Source: Misgurnus anguillicaudatus (lineage: Eukaryota; Chordata; Actinopteri; Cypriniformes; Cobitidae). Taken from it: 64,000 nt of DNA. The notes under the pieces were generated by a model that searched no databases, had not been told where the DNA came from, and saw nothing but the letters and a program-made list of their open reading frames with translations. A program made the position numbers and the translations under genes. Positions 21,519 to 31,299 of the stretch are shown here, piece after piece (position 1 is the stretch's first letter; each line of letters opens with the position of its first letter). Location of the stretch: the NCBI RefSeq assembly GCF_027580225.2, contig NC_073356.2:4642001-4706000 (forward strand), written 5' to 3'.

Positions 21519-22293
21519 CTACGGGACCGAGACTAGAGACTCCTGTGCAGAAAAAATAGGCGGCTGGTAACCGAGAAAACCTTCAAACGGAGAGAAACCG
21601 GTGGCGGACGAAGAGAGAGAATTATGAGCATATTCAGCCCAGGATAACTGATCACACCATGACGCAGGGCTAGAAGCGGTAAGACTACGCAACATGCGAC
21701 CCAAAATCTGCTTGGTCCGCTCGGCCTGACCATTGGTCTGGGGATGGAACCCTGACGACAGACTGGGGGAAGCCCCAATCTGGCGACAGAATTCCCTCCA
21801 AAACTGAGAGGCAAACTGCGGACCTCTATCAGACACAATGTCCAAAGGGAGACCGTGGATCTTAAAACCGTGATCCACCATGATCTGCGCTGTCTCCTGA
21901 GCAGATGGTAACTTAGGAAGCGGAATAAAATGGGCAGCCTTAGAAAAACAGTCCACGACGGTGAGAATAACCGTATTCCCAGCCGAGGAGGGGAGGCCGG
22001 TGACAAAATCCATCGCGATATGAGACCAGGGACATGTGGGAATAGGAAGGGGTCTGAGGAGACCAGCGGGAGGGTTATTACTGGACTTAGTCTGGGCGCA
22101 AATAGAACATGCGGCGACATACCGACGGACGTCGCGCTCACGAGTGGGCCACCAAAATCTCTGACGAATCGCAGCTAACCTACCTCTCAACCCAGGGTGA
22201 GCGACCAATTTGGAAGCATGACCCCAACGAAGGACTGACAGACGGACAGACTCGGGTACATATAAAGTTCCCTCAGGAGAACGAAGGGGTCTC
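21519..22293 (-). pseudogene. Gypsy-2 integrase zinc finger and catalytic core
   Basis: A minus-strand ORF with the HHCC finger ([27 protein letters not shown]) and the DDE core: [40 protein letters not shown], then WAEYAHNS and GFSPFEG. All three acidic residues are present. Its start codon and first residues are encoded by the end of the inserted MITE, so the ORF start is artificial. It is separated from RNase H by that MITE. Confidence 0.9.
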
Positions 22294-22297
22294 TTAA

Positions 22298-22711
22298 CTC
22301 TTTCACCGCCAGCATTTTTCATGATTTTCACAAAAGTTTAATGCCTTCCAGAAAATGCTCCTTTTTTAATATATAAACATACAATATATGAAATAAAAAA
22401 ACAGACTCTCTGCTTTCAAACAAAAAAATCTGTTTCATCCTACCTTCATGTGTTCTGTTTTTATCACGTCTCAAATAGGTAGGTTTCATCAAAAACACCA
22501 AATTTTGAGCAAAAAGCTGAGCTAATTCAATTTTTGTGAAGGACTTTTGATAGAGATCAGATGCAGAGCGATCTTTAAAACATACACGGACATACAGCTG
22601 TTTGCCCAAGGGCAATACTTCCGGGTTTTATAAGTTGCGGAATAGCGCCACCTGGTGGATAATAGCGGTATTGCAGATTGACGAGATATCTCGTCAATGG
22701 CGGGGAAAGAG
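22298..22711. mobile_element. TTAA-type MITE, family 2, copy A (inside Gypsy-2 pol)
   Basis: TTAA at 22294-22297 and TCAA (one mutation) at 22712-22715 bracket a 414-bp element with ends CTCTTTCACCGCCA and the complement of CTCTTTCCCCGCCA. A perfect 22-bp palindrome lies next to the right end (about 22678-22699). It inserted in the linker between the RNase H and integrase regions, so the RNase H ORF reads into the MITE end. Confidence 0.9.
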
Positions 22712-22715
22712 TCAA

Positions 22716-23616
22716 TCTGAGAAAGTGCTCGCTTAACCGCCCGCTCCACCCCCCATACGGCTGCCCCGACCACACAGTGTTGAGGTAAAATCCCCTCATA
22801 GGTCGGGACTCCATCTGAAGGGTCGAACTGCCGGGAAAGAGCGTCGGGCTTGCGATTCTTTGAGACGGGTCTAAATGAAATTAAGAAATCTAAACGGTCG
22901 AAAAATAAAGCCCAAATGGCCTGACGGGCGCTCAGGCGTTTAGCTGAATGAATATACTCCAAGTTGCGATGATCCGTCCAGACAATGAATGGGACACTGG
23001 CTCCCTCACCGAGCGCTAGACGGATCGCTAAAAGCTCTCGGTTACCAACGTCATAATTGCATTGCGCGGGGGAAAGACGGTGCGAATAAAAGGCGCAAGG
23101 ATGAATACGATCATCCTGGGGGGAGAGCTGCAACAAGACAGCTCCAACCCCAATATTGGAGGCATCGACTTCCACAATAAACTGACGCTTAGGATCAGGC
23201 GTGATCAGGATAGGTGCAGAGGTAAAGAGTTTCTTAAGATGATCGAATGCAAACTGAGCTGCCTCAGACCAAGAAAACTGGGTCTTGGATGAGGTGAGGG
23301 CCGTGAGGGGGGCGGCAACCTGACTAAAACCTTGAATACAGCGCCGGCAAAAATTTGCAGACCCCAGAAATCTCTGAAGCGCGACTCGAGACTCGGAAAC
23401 CGGACAATTTAGAACCACCTGGACCTTATCAGGATCCATACGAATCCCCTCCGCAGAAACAACCGAACCAAGAAACGTAACTGATCGAGGGTGAAAGACA
23501 CACTTCTCAGCCTTAACAAAAAGGCGATTCTCTAGCAAGCGCTGTAAAACCCGGCGAACGTGTTGTACGTGTACCTGAGGAGACGGTGAGAAAATTAGAA
23601 TGTCGTCTATATACAC
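22716..23616 (-). pseudogene. Gypsy-2 RT C-terminal half and RNase H
   Basis: The minus-strand ORF starts at the RT active site (YIDDILIFS, both aspartates present) and continues with thumb and connection ([34 protein letters not shown]) and RNase H ([48 protein letters not shown]). It ends in the inserted MITE. The first part of RT is in other frames upstream. Confidence 0.9.
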
Positions 23617-24269
23617 GAATACAAAAGACGTTCATCATGTCTCTCAAGACATCGTTAACTAAAGCCTGAAAGACGGAGGGAGCGTTTACGAGCCCGAACG
23701 GTAAGACCCGGTATTCAAAGTGACCGACAGGGGTGTTAAAAGCGGTCTTCCACTCGTCCCCCTCCCTAATGCGCACTAGGTGGTATGCTTTACGCAATCC
23801 AATTTAGTAAAGATCTTTGCGCCCTGTAAGATCTCGTAGGCTGACGACATAAGAGGCAGAGGATAGCGATTCTTAACTGTTATGTCATTCAGCCCTCGAT
23901 AATCGATACACGGAGGCAAAGACCCATCCTTCTTCTTGACAAAAAAGAAACCAGCGCCGGCAGTAGACGAAGAGGGAACAATAATCCCCGCGTCAAGAGA
24001 CTCTGTGAGATATTTCTCCAGAGCCTCTCGCTCGGGCGCAGAGAGAGAGTAAAATCTACCGCGAGGGGTGTAGTGTTGGGAAGGAGATCAATAGCGCAAT
24101 CGTAAGGACGGTGAGGCGGTAGAGAAACCGCCCGGGAATGGCTGAAGACCGATCGCAGATCATGGTACTCCTCCGGTACACCAGACAAATCACCTGGCTC
24201 CTCCTGGAAAACAGAAACAGAGGTCACAGGAGACACAGCAGACACTAAACAATTAGTATGACAAGACAA
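23513..24269 (-). pseudogene. Gypsy-2 RT N-terminal half, frameshifted
   Basis: Frame 24269-23889 contains [14 protein letters not shown] and [14 protein letters not shown], the entry to RT, then loses frame. Frame 23797-23513 contains [17 protein letters not shown] and [19 protein letters not shown], then loses frame just before the YIDD motif. The motif A region (KLD at about 23808) is split by what looks like a one-base deletion. At least three frame breaks lie in about 700 bp. Confidence 0.85.
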
Positions 24270-24337
24270 TTTCCATTAATTAACACCCCCCTTGACCCAG
24301 TCTTTCTGAGGATTATGAAGAACAAGCCAAGGATATC

Positions 24338-24730
24338 CTAACACAATTGGGGTATAGGGAGATTGAAAAACAAAAAAAGAAACTCTTGATGATTACCGGA
24401 AACAATAAGACTAACCGGACAGGTGGCACAGCGAACAGTGGTGAGCTCTCTGCCATCCAGAGCGAAGACCGAAGTGGCCTGCGGCAAATCGACCAATGGG
24501 ATCTTGTTCAGACGAGCCCAACCCTCATCAACGAAATTGCCCTCGGCTCCCGAGTCAATGAGAGCAAGGCCAGCAGCGGAGTGCCCAAACCAGCGGAGAA
24601 TAGCAGAGATCATAGTCCGGGACCGGGGGGAAGAGGAGATGACAGACGCGCTCACCAGTACTCCTCCGTCTACTGGCGAGCCCTGGCTTTTAAACTGCAG
24701 TTGGAGGCGAAATGCCCAGCAGTACCACAA
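24338..24730 (-). pseudogene. Gypsy-2 aspartic protease
   Basis: The minus-strand ORF contains the protease active site ALIDSGAEGNFVDE, followed by LPQATSVFALDGREL and VRCATCPVSLIVSGNH, as in chromovirus pol polyproteins. The protease processes the gag-pol polyprotein. The N-terminal 20-odd residues overlap the end of gag in another frame. Confidence 0.8.
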
Positions 24731-25082
24731 TAGAGACAGAGGCGGTTGATGATACGGCGCTGACGCTCCTCCGGAGAGATGCGAACGCTGCCCAGCTGCA
24801 TGGGCTCGGCGTCAGCTGGGTGATGGGTAGGGGCAGCAGTAGATAAGGTGTCAACGACAGAGTTGGAAGTACGAGCTCGTCTTTTCTGCTCTAAACACCG
24901 GTCCAGACGGATAGCCAGGTTGATCAGCGGGTCGAGCTCAGCAGGTGCGCCTCGAGCATAAATCTCCTCCCTGAGCTCCATACTCAGACCCTCCAGAAAA
25001 CGAGCGACCAGGGCAGGATCGTTCCACCCACTGGTAGAGGCAAGAGTACGAAACTCTATAGCAAAGTCGGCCACGACTTGGT
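24670..25082 (-). pseudogene. Gypsy-2 gag C-terminal half with zinc knuckle
   Basis: The minus-strand ORF contains the retrotransposon gag domain end (VVADFAIEFRTLASTSGWND, ALVARFLEGLSMELREEI) and one CCHC zinc knuckle, CLYCGTAGHFASNC. The usual N-terminal half is absent: gag reads directly out of LTR sequence at about 25083, and the apparent start codon lies in LTR-derived sequence. Confidence 0.85.
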
Positions 25083-25508
25083 CAGCGGTAGATAACTCAG
25101 GCACGGATGGTTCTCCTCAGCTTCACATGCAGCTGAACACGAAAAGTACTTTGTGGTGATAGGACAAGACAAGACAAGACCGGATGAGTAATTCCTTAGA
25201 CACAACACGATATAGCTGTTGAGTACACTGAAAACATGTGCAATGCAATAATCCGACAAAGAGACTGCCAAAACAGCCACCAGATAAATGCTAAGGACAG
25301 AGTGGAAACAGGTGTCAAAGCAATCAGCGCGAGCACAGATTGCAATGACACACAGGTGAGAGGGGAGAGAGAGCGAGAGAGAGAGAATGATATCTAATTA
25401 ATAATGAAGGGGTGTATGCGAGTGAGTGCGTGTGTGTATGTGTGAATGAGTATGTGTATGTGTATGTGACCAAAAAAGAGACAGACAGAGAAAAACAGAC
25501 TCATGACA
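25083..25508 (-). repeat. Gypsy-2 5' LTR, 3' part deleted
   Basis: It begins TGTCATGAGTCTG at 25508 (minus) and matches the 3' LTR, except that it keeps about 185 bp missing there and lacks the last 175 bp. LTR identity ends at the word CTAC(C/T)GCTG, after which gag follows. The primer binding site and leader are gone. Confidence 0.75.
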
Positions 25509-25514
25509 TTTTAA

Positions 25515-26048
25515 CTTATTCACCGCCAGCCTTTTTGAGAAAAGTTGTCCACCTGCATTTTTGTGATTTTAACAAAAGTTTCACAAAATTCCTTGCAGGA
25601 AAAATTATCTTCTATAAATATATAAACATACAAATTATATCAACTTAAAGAACACACCCTCTGCTTTCAAACAAACAACAAACAAACAAACAAACAAACA
25701 AAATGGGGAAAAAACGTTTCATTATATATTTACTTTTTCCACTTAATTTGACCACTGAAATATGGATATTTCTCTTCAAAAATACAACATTTTGAGCAAA
25801 AAGCTTAAAAAAATGCGTTTTTGTAAAGGAATTTATGTTAGAGATCAGACTCAGAATGACTATCAAACATAAAGGCAGTTCAAATAATTCATCAAATCAT
25901 TTTAACTTCCGTTTTTGATAAATTGGCGGTTTGGTGCCATCTAGTGGATAAAAGCACTTTCACTTTGAAATTCGTCCAGAAAGGCACATTTGTTAGTTAA
26001 ATATTAACTCATAATTGACGAGATAACTCGTCAATGGCGGTGAATGAG
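25515..26048. mobile_element. TTAA-type MITE, family 2, copy B
   Basis: TTAA at 25511-25514 and 26049-26052. Ends are CTTATTCACCGCCA and the complement of CTCATTCACCGCCA. 534 bp, clearly related to copy A (shared CTCTGCTTTCAAACAAAC, TTTTGAGCAAAAAGCT and a subterminal ACGAGATAACTCGT palindrome). It lies directly beside the Gypsy-2 5' LTR, and the Gypsy-2 target duplication overlaps its TTAA by three bases. Confidence 0.9.
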
Positions 26049-26342
26049 TTAACTATTTCTACATTATTCAAGTGCCTTGGAGATTTCTTATATACTGATT
26101 CTTTATTTCTACTTTGGAAGTCACTGTTGTTCATGAGTTTGGTTTCAAACATTCCTCAAAGTATCTTCCTTTGTGTTCATCAGAACAAAAACATTTATAC
26201 AGGTTTGTAACAACATGAGAGTGAGAAAATTAGATATTTTTTTTTATTTTTGGGTGAACTATCCCTTGTTGTTAGCACAATTTAGATGTTTTTATGATGT
26301 AACATTATTTTTATATACATTTTTTAAATTTGTCACCCACAG

Positions 26343-26478
26343 ACAACAGATGAGAACACAACTGTGACCCAAACCCAGGCCAGCACCACACATCACAGCA
26401 TCACGCAGCATGGATCTCCTGACTCACCTTGTGCGTCACCACCTTCCACAACAGAGAGACCTGCTCCCGTAGTCTAAC
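26343..26478 (+). CDS. Candidate terminal exon of a host gene
   Basis: The acceptor is ..TTTAAATTTGTCACCCACAG/ACAACAG at 26342/26343. One frame is open to a TAA and encodes a threonine/serine/proline-rich tail containing TTDENTTVTQTQASTTHH and SPCASPPSTTERPAPVV. It is outside any recognised element, just after the nested MITE stack. A polyadenylation signal follows 83 bp downstream. The protein is not identified; it could be the tail of the gene to which the exons at 115 and 6515 belong, because the frame joins to frame 0 of the 6515 exon. Confidence 0.45.
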
Positions 26479-26560
26479 CAACAAGATGATGAGGAGCATT
26501 TTCTTTTAAGTTTATCTGGGGCTTTAAGACACTTCCTCCATGCACTCAATCAGAAGTTAA

Positions 26561-26566
26561 AATAAA
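26561..26566 (+). promoter_or_regulatory. Polyadenylation signal AATAAA
   Basis: AATAAA lies 83 bp after the candidate stop codon at 26478, a normal 3' UTR distance. A second AATAAA lies near 27572 beyond the inserted element. Confidence 0.45.
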
Positions 26567-26610
26567 ATTTCGGCAAATTTTACACGAAGCACAATTTGGC
26601 TTGATGATCA

Positions 26611-27499
26611 GGGGTGCGTTCTCCGATAACGTTGTCTCTTAGCGCGCTAGGAAGACTCTTAAGTTAAACCTTAACTACAGGTATACCTTTCCTACGTGTG
26701 TTCTCCGAACTATACCTTAGGATGTTGCTTAAAGTAAACCTTCTTAAGTTCGACCTTAGCGGGTGCTGTCCATGGTGGAGGTGCTGAATAGGTTGATATC
26801 GATTGCTCGACAATCAATTATTCACTTCATTGTAATAGGTTTCGCTGCGTTATGAGATAGCGGTGTTCTTTATTAAAGAAACATTTTAGAAATAGTTCAA
26901 GTTCAATTTATTAGGAATATCTGGTAAAAATATTTCAAATTGCAAACAACTAAATTCAACCTTCTATATTTTATATCAAATCTTCGATGATGTAATTGTG
27001 CATCGAAACGTTAGTCACTGTTGTGCATCTTTATTAAAATATTTTTATACAGACATTTGTGCTGCACCGGCGATCTCTTTGTTGTATATTTTTTAAATAG
27101 TTTCTTAATCCTGTAGCATTTAATAGTTCGCAGTTGATGTCCCTTTGGAAAACCTAATAAAAAATCTAACAACCATCAATGTAATGATGTCTAATTATGT
27201 AAATGTTTTATTCTTTAAATATAAAACATTTGCCTAATTAAACACGGAGTGTATTGCATTTACAAATATTTAGTTATATAGACTGCAATGTAAGCTTTTA
27301 TGAAAGTGATGGCCCCTAGTGGAGTCATGTGGGATAAGGTATAGCTAAGAGTGCTCCAGACCAACCTTCCGAACGAACGACTTACAGAAGTGATACGTAA
27401 CTAAGAACCTTTCGGAAAACACGTATTAGCAATAAGGTACAGCTTAAGGTACAACTTAAGAACGACGTAGCGTTAAGGTAGTTTCGGAGAACGCAGCCC
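26611..27499. mobile_element. DNA element with GGGNTGCGTTCTCCGA ends
   Basis: The left end is GGGGTGCGTTCTCCGATAAC and the right end is the complement of GGGCTGCGTTCTCCGAAAC. Subterminal CTTAAG words recur at both ends. The left 120 bp align in style with the element at 9758 (CCGATAA.G...CTCTTAGC.CGCTA.GAAGACTC). 889 bp, no ORF: non-autonomous. The target duplication is unclear. It lies in the 3' flank of the candidate host exon. Confidence 0.65.
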
Positions 27500-28044
27500 A
27501 GTGCAGCACATTCATGCAGACACACACAGGCACAGAAACACACACGATGAGTTTCCTATTATGATTTAAAATAAATGTTTAGATTTATTTATACAGGACA
27601 GTTTGTTATTTACCAATATATATATATCGACACTGTAATAAAATATTAGTCTATACTGCATAGTTAATCATTAAAGTGTGAATAAAATAAAATTTTCTGC
27701 TGATTTATATTGTTTTCTGTATGTTATTGTGCCAATTGTTAGTGGATAAACAGTAACAAAAAAATACTTGCACAGGAAATATGCTTATTTTCTGAGGATA
27801 TGGGTGGCCTTTTGTAATACGAGCATTTTGTAATACATTTGGTGTAGAAATGGTTGTGATGGTGTTAGGAGTTGAAGAGGAGTTAGATGATGGAATGCTG
27901 CCAAGCTACTTCACCTTCTGGAGAGGAGAAGTAGGTGGTGTACTTTTGTCTAACATCAAATGCTTCTCTAGATGCATTGTTGCTGCCAACTCGTTGGATA
28001 GGCTGCATGGTAAACTCGGTAAGGGGGCATACTGTTCTTCCTCT
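27500..28044. other. Non-coding stretch, no gene supported
   Basis: AT-rich, with a short TATATATATA run near 27623. The right part may be 3' flank of the Harbinger transposase gene. The short + strand ORFs at 27850-28120 are antisense shadows. Confidence 0.4.
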
Positions 28045-28779
28045 TCATGAATGTTCTTGCCCCGTAGGAAATTGTGTAGGATCAGGTGGCCTAAACCACT
28101 GCATCTGCCACCTTTGGTGAGACATCAAGCACTCTGTGATAGAGTCTCCAGTCCACTGGGCTGCAAGGATACCAAATGTGCACTCCACCATACTTCTTGC
28201 ATGGGAAAGACGGTAATTAAACACACGCTTTTCCCTGTCAAGATGTTTTCCTGGGTATGTTCGGAGAAGGTGCTTCTTTAGAGGAAAAGCCTCATCACCC
28301 ACAAACACATGTGGACAGGCTGAAGATGTTCTGCTCCTGGTAAATGCGCATCCTCTGGCAGATTGAGGGTTCCCTGGTGGAGGGCTTTGCCAAAGTCAGA
28401 TACACAGAGTGTCCCCCCATCACTTCTTTTCCCATATGCTCCCACATCAACCATGCAGAAATGGTTATGAGCATCAACTACTGCTAGGAGCACGATAGAG
28501 AAGCTCCATTTGTAATTGAAAAACATGGAGCCTGTTGATTGTGGGGCCTGTATTGCAACACGTTTTCCTTTAATTGCTCCTTGGCAGTTGGGAAAGTTCC
28601 ACAGACGATGGAATTCTTCTGCAATCTTTTTCCACTGTTTTTTTTCAGGAAAGGCCATGTATTGCTGGAACATAACAGAAACTGCCTCACACACATCTTT
28701 ACCATTTTTGCCACAGTGCTGTAACCCACCCTATAGCTGAAAGCAATCAATCGAAATGAATCTCCTGTTGACAGATACC
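28045..28779 (-). pseudogene. Harbinger-1 transposase, main exon
   Basis: Minus strand, starting at an acceptor (..TTCTTGCAG/GTATCTG at 28779) and encoding YLSTGDSFRLIAFSYRVGYS, then QQYMAFPEKKQWKKIAEEF, FPNCQGAIKGKRVAIQAP, VDAHNHFCMVDVGAYGKRSD, FVGDEAFPLKKHLL and SHARSMVECTFGILAAQW. This is the DDE_4-type catalytic domain of PIF/Harbinger (HARBI1-like) transposases. The first catalytic site, normally GA(I/L)DG, reads GAIKG: the aspartate is a lysine. Frame breaks near 28690 and 28300 confirm it is a pseudogene. Confidence 0.85.
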
Positions 28780-29117
28780 TGCAAGAAAAAGAAAATGTTG
28801 TAAAACAACAATTGATTGACCAGTGTTGGGGTAACGCGTTACAAGTAACGTGCGTTACATAATAATATTACTTTTCTGAAGTAACGAGTAAAGTAACGCA
28901 TTACTTTATAAATGTACACATTAATATTTAAGTTACTTTTAAAAAAAGTGACGCGAGTTACTTTTTAGTTTAATTAATTCGATTTTAAAAAAACAATGTA
29001 CTGAATTAAACTGAACGTAGTCACGTAGAATTATGCACTCAATGCGTGCGCACCCGCCTGGGCGGGAACAGTTTGAGACAGAAACGGAGATGGCAGGCCA
29101 GGCTTTGATGTTTTCGC

Positions 29118-29585
29118 GATGGAAAATTGTCATTATTTTGAAATTGTGGAAGAAAAGGAGAAGGAGATTGTCGTCAAGTGTAAATTATGTGTAGGTGAAA
29201 AACTTGTCAACTGCCAAAAACACCACTTCAAACTTAAAAAAAAAACATCTGCATGCAAAACGCAGCACTACAGAGTTGGACGAGAGAGCGCCGGATGATA
29301 CGACCTGCGCCTCAAGCTAAACAACAAAAGCTTGATTTCAATTCATCAGGTAAAACAATTAACGTTAGTTCGCCTGAACTCAACAAATTAGTCGCCGCTT
29401 TTATTGTTGAGGAGATGCAGCCACTTTCTACTGTAGAGGCGCCTATATTTCGCAATATCATCAGCAAAATCTCAGTGACAGGCAGAAGGATGGGAAGCGT
29501 GCTGCCCGATCGCAAAACCTTTACAAGCTATTTGGACAATGCATATATGGAAATGGAGACAGACTCCACTGTGTACTTTTTTTAG
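29118..29585 (+). pseudogene. hAT-1 transposase N-terminus with BED finger
   Basis: From ATGGAAAATTGTCATTATTT, frames give VVKCKLCVGEKLVNCQKHHF, a degraded BED zinc finger (CxxC..H.), and, after a frame change, KQQKLDFNSSGKTINVSSPE with LNKLVAAFIVEEMQPLSTVE, the conserved region before the hAT catalytic core, ending near YMEMETDS. Binds transposon ends in intact relatives. Here it is broken by indels. Confidence 0.8.
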
Positions 29586-29589
29586 TTAT

Positions 29590-31290
29590 TTCTTAGCAAA
29601 AACCCATGTTTTCTTTCAAAAGTATGTGCTCATTCATGTGTAATTATTTCCACCCCACTAATCAAAGTATTCTCGTAAGTGTAGAATCTGCTATTTAAAA
29701 TACATACGGTCGAGTCGCTCGAATGGCGCATCCATGTTGTGCCTCCATCTTTGAAATACATTCGCCGACGAGGGACATTCCTGAAATTCAAGCTTCGCCT
29801 TTCGCGCTTTCAGACTACACTGACGCTGGCCACTAGCTGAAGCCTCCGGAGGTTGCATATGTAGGCGGTAAACGTCATCAAGACGGTCTTATTTCAGAAT
29901 ATTAACAATTATAAAGCTGACAATTATTCTAAGTTAATTGTAAATTGATGTAATATGCTTATGTCTTGCGAATGTAATGCTCAGTTAATTTAAATAAACC
30001 AGGCTTGATGACGTATGCAGCCCGGATATGCGACCTGCGTAGACTGAATCCTTCAGATTTTACAACAGCCGCACACCGTGATGATCCCGCGAACTAATGC
30101 TTTGATTTGAGGCAGATTTGAAAGCCTGTTGAAGAACTATTCTCGAGGACATTAAAACACGTCACCAAGGAAGCGAAAAGGGGATTTAAAACAACAATGC
30201 GACAGGAAAAACATCAAGACCAAAGTCAATATTGGAGTATTGTTAGTTTACCAAGATCATGAGGCTCAAGGGACACAGAAGTTGCATACTTTCTATCTTC
30301 ACAGGTAATTCAGCATATTTGTTTATCTATATACAGTCTATGTTGTAAACTTGAAGTTTTATAGTTCTTTGGCTAACTATAGCATATGCATAACAGTTGT
30401 TAGTGTAACCACGCATGTGGGTTAATGTGTTCGAACAGCCACACGCCGTCTCTCCGTCCATTTATGTAATCTGAGGTACTGAGATAAATGTTTTTCATCT
30501 TTTCTGACCTCTAACACAAACACACGGTGTACAGCGCTATTTTTAGCCTTTCATTGATAAAAGCGTCTGATCTGCACGTCTTTCGTTTCATTTTACAAGC
30601 GTGTGAAAGTTGAGCGATCTTTTTTCACCAATATCAGAGAAAGCTCTTACATATACACGTACATGTAACGTTTACTTAAAACATAAGCATTGGACTCTGA
30701 CATAATATTAGTTTGCGTCCATTTAAACCCGTCATTACTCCAGCTCATGATTAAATGACAGGAGAGGGACTCGTCCACAGACCATCTCCTCAGTAATCTG
30801 GAGAGAAGCGGTCAAAAATGGACAAAAAGAGACGGATTTAAACACCAAGTGTAAACGTAATGTGTCTCTTTCGTCCACTTGTGATCTGATCGACGAAAAC
30901 ACATCTTAATACCAAGTTTAACAGCCCCTATGATATTTTTCCTCGCGTCAATGAAAAATGAGTGTCTAAGCTACGTTTATGGTTGCTTTTTGTATGTAAT
31001 TTTAAGCTGACATATCATGACAATCAGACTTTTTCCATGTTTAACATAAATCTGTGTACTTTGATGGATCACAGGCAAAGGACATTGCAAATTGTTCATG
31101 TTTTTCCTTGCTTTTGCTTTGTAGCTACTGGAAGCCATGTTAACAACGTTAACCTTGGCATGACACGGCCGGGCCACCGTACGAGTTAAAACGCGTTCCG
31201 AATGGGGGGGGGCTAGAAATTAATATTCAGTTGGTTAACATATAGAATTTCACAGTATGATGGGAGTAGATCCTACAGAGTGGAGCTTTA
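29590..31290. other. Insertion or intron within hAT-1 transposase, no gene recognised
   Basis: Transposase similarity stops near 29585 and resumes near 31300. Between them lie sequences that look like further repeats: GAAGCCTCCGGAGGTTGCAT near 29847, GCAGCCCGGATATGCGACC near 30018, and an end ..ATCCTACAGAGTGGAGCTTT at 31269-31291 resembling an abundant cyprinid DNA element. Boundaries are not resolved. Confidence 0.45.
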
Positions 31291-31299
31291 AAGAAAACC

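Larger units (their letters stand above)
20713..25508 (-). mobile_element. Gypsy-2: chromovirus-like LTR retrotransposon, decayed
   Basis: A minus-strand element bounded by TTTTA at 20708-20712 and 25509-25513, an exact 5-bp target duplication. LTRs begin TGTCATGAG and end TGTAACA. Order: partial 5' LTR, gag with zinc knuckle, protease, RT, RNase H, (MITE), integrase, chromodomain, 3' LTR. The chromodomain places it among vertebrate chromoviruses. Frameshifts, the MITE and a large 5' deletion make it dead. Confidence 0.9.
20525..26098. mobile_element. Palindromic element inside the foldback MITE, itself interrupted
   Basis: The left arm (20605-20672) contains AATCAGTATATAAGAAATC and AAAAAGCCTTTATTTCAC. 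The right arm is in two parts, 20695-20712 (GTGAAATAAAGGCTTTTT-like) and 26049-26100 (TTAACTATTTCTACATTATT.. TATACTGATT), separated by the inserted Gypsy-2 and MITE. Together they form arms of about 70 bp. It is flanked by the 14-bp duplication TTCTTTATTTCTAC. The duplication length is not typical of cut-and-paste transposons, so its class is open. Confidence 0.6.
20349..26268. mobile_element. Foldback MITE (Angel-like) split by a nested stack
   Basis: The left half (20349-20524: AGGGATACCTTACCCCC.. to ..TTCTTTATTTCTAC) and the right half (26113-26268: TTTGGAAGTCACTG.. to ..GGGTGAACTATCCC) are the two arms of the same foldback repeat as at 4530. TTAA precedes the left end at 20345-20348. The 14-bp word TTCTTTATTTCTAC occurs at 20511-20524 and 26099-26112, at the break in the centre of the palindrome. 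About 5.6 kb of other elements lies between. Confidence 0.75.

Noticed and set aside
22328..22615. 95-residue minus ORF as a gene
   Set aside because: It is MITE sequence inside Gypsy-2.
26990..27060. ATCGAAACGTT hairpin as a small RNA gene
   Set aside because: It lies inside the DNA element at 26611 and has no box motifs or promoter elements of a known RNA class.
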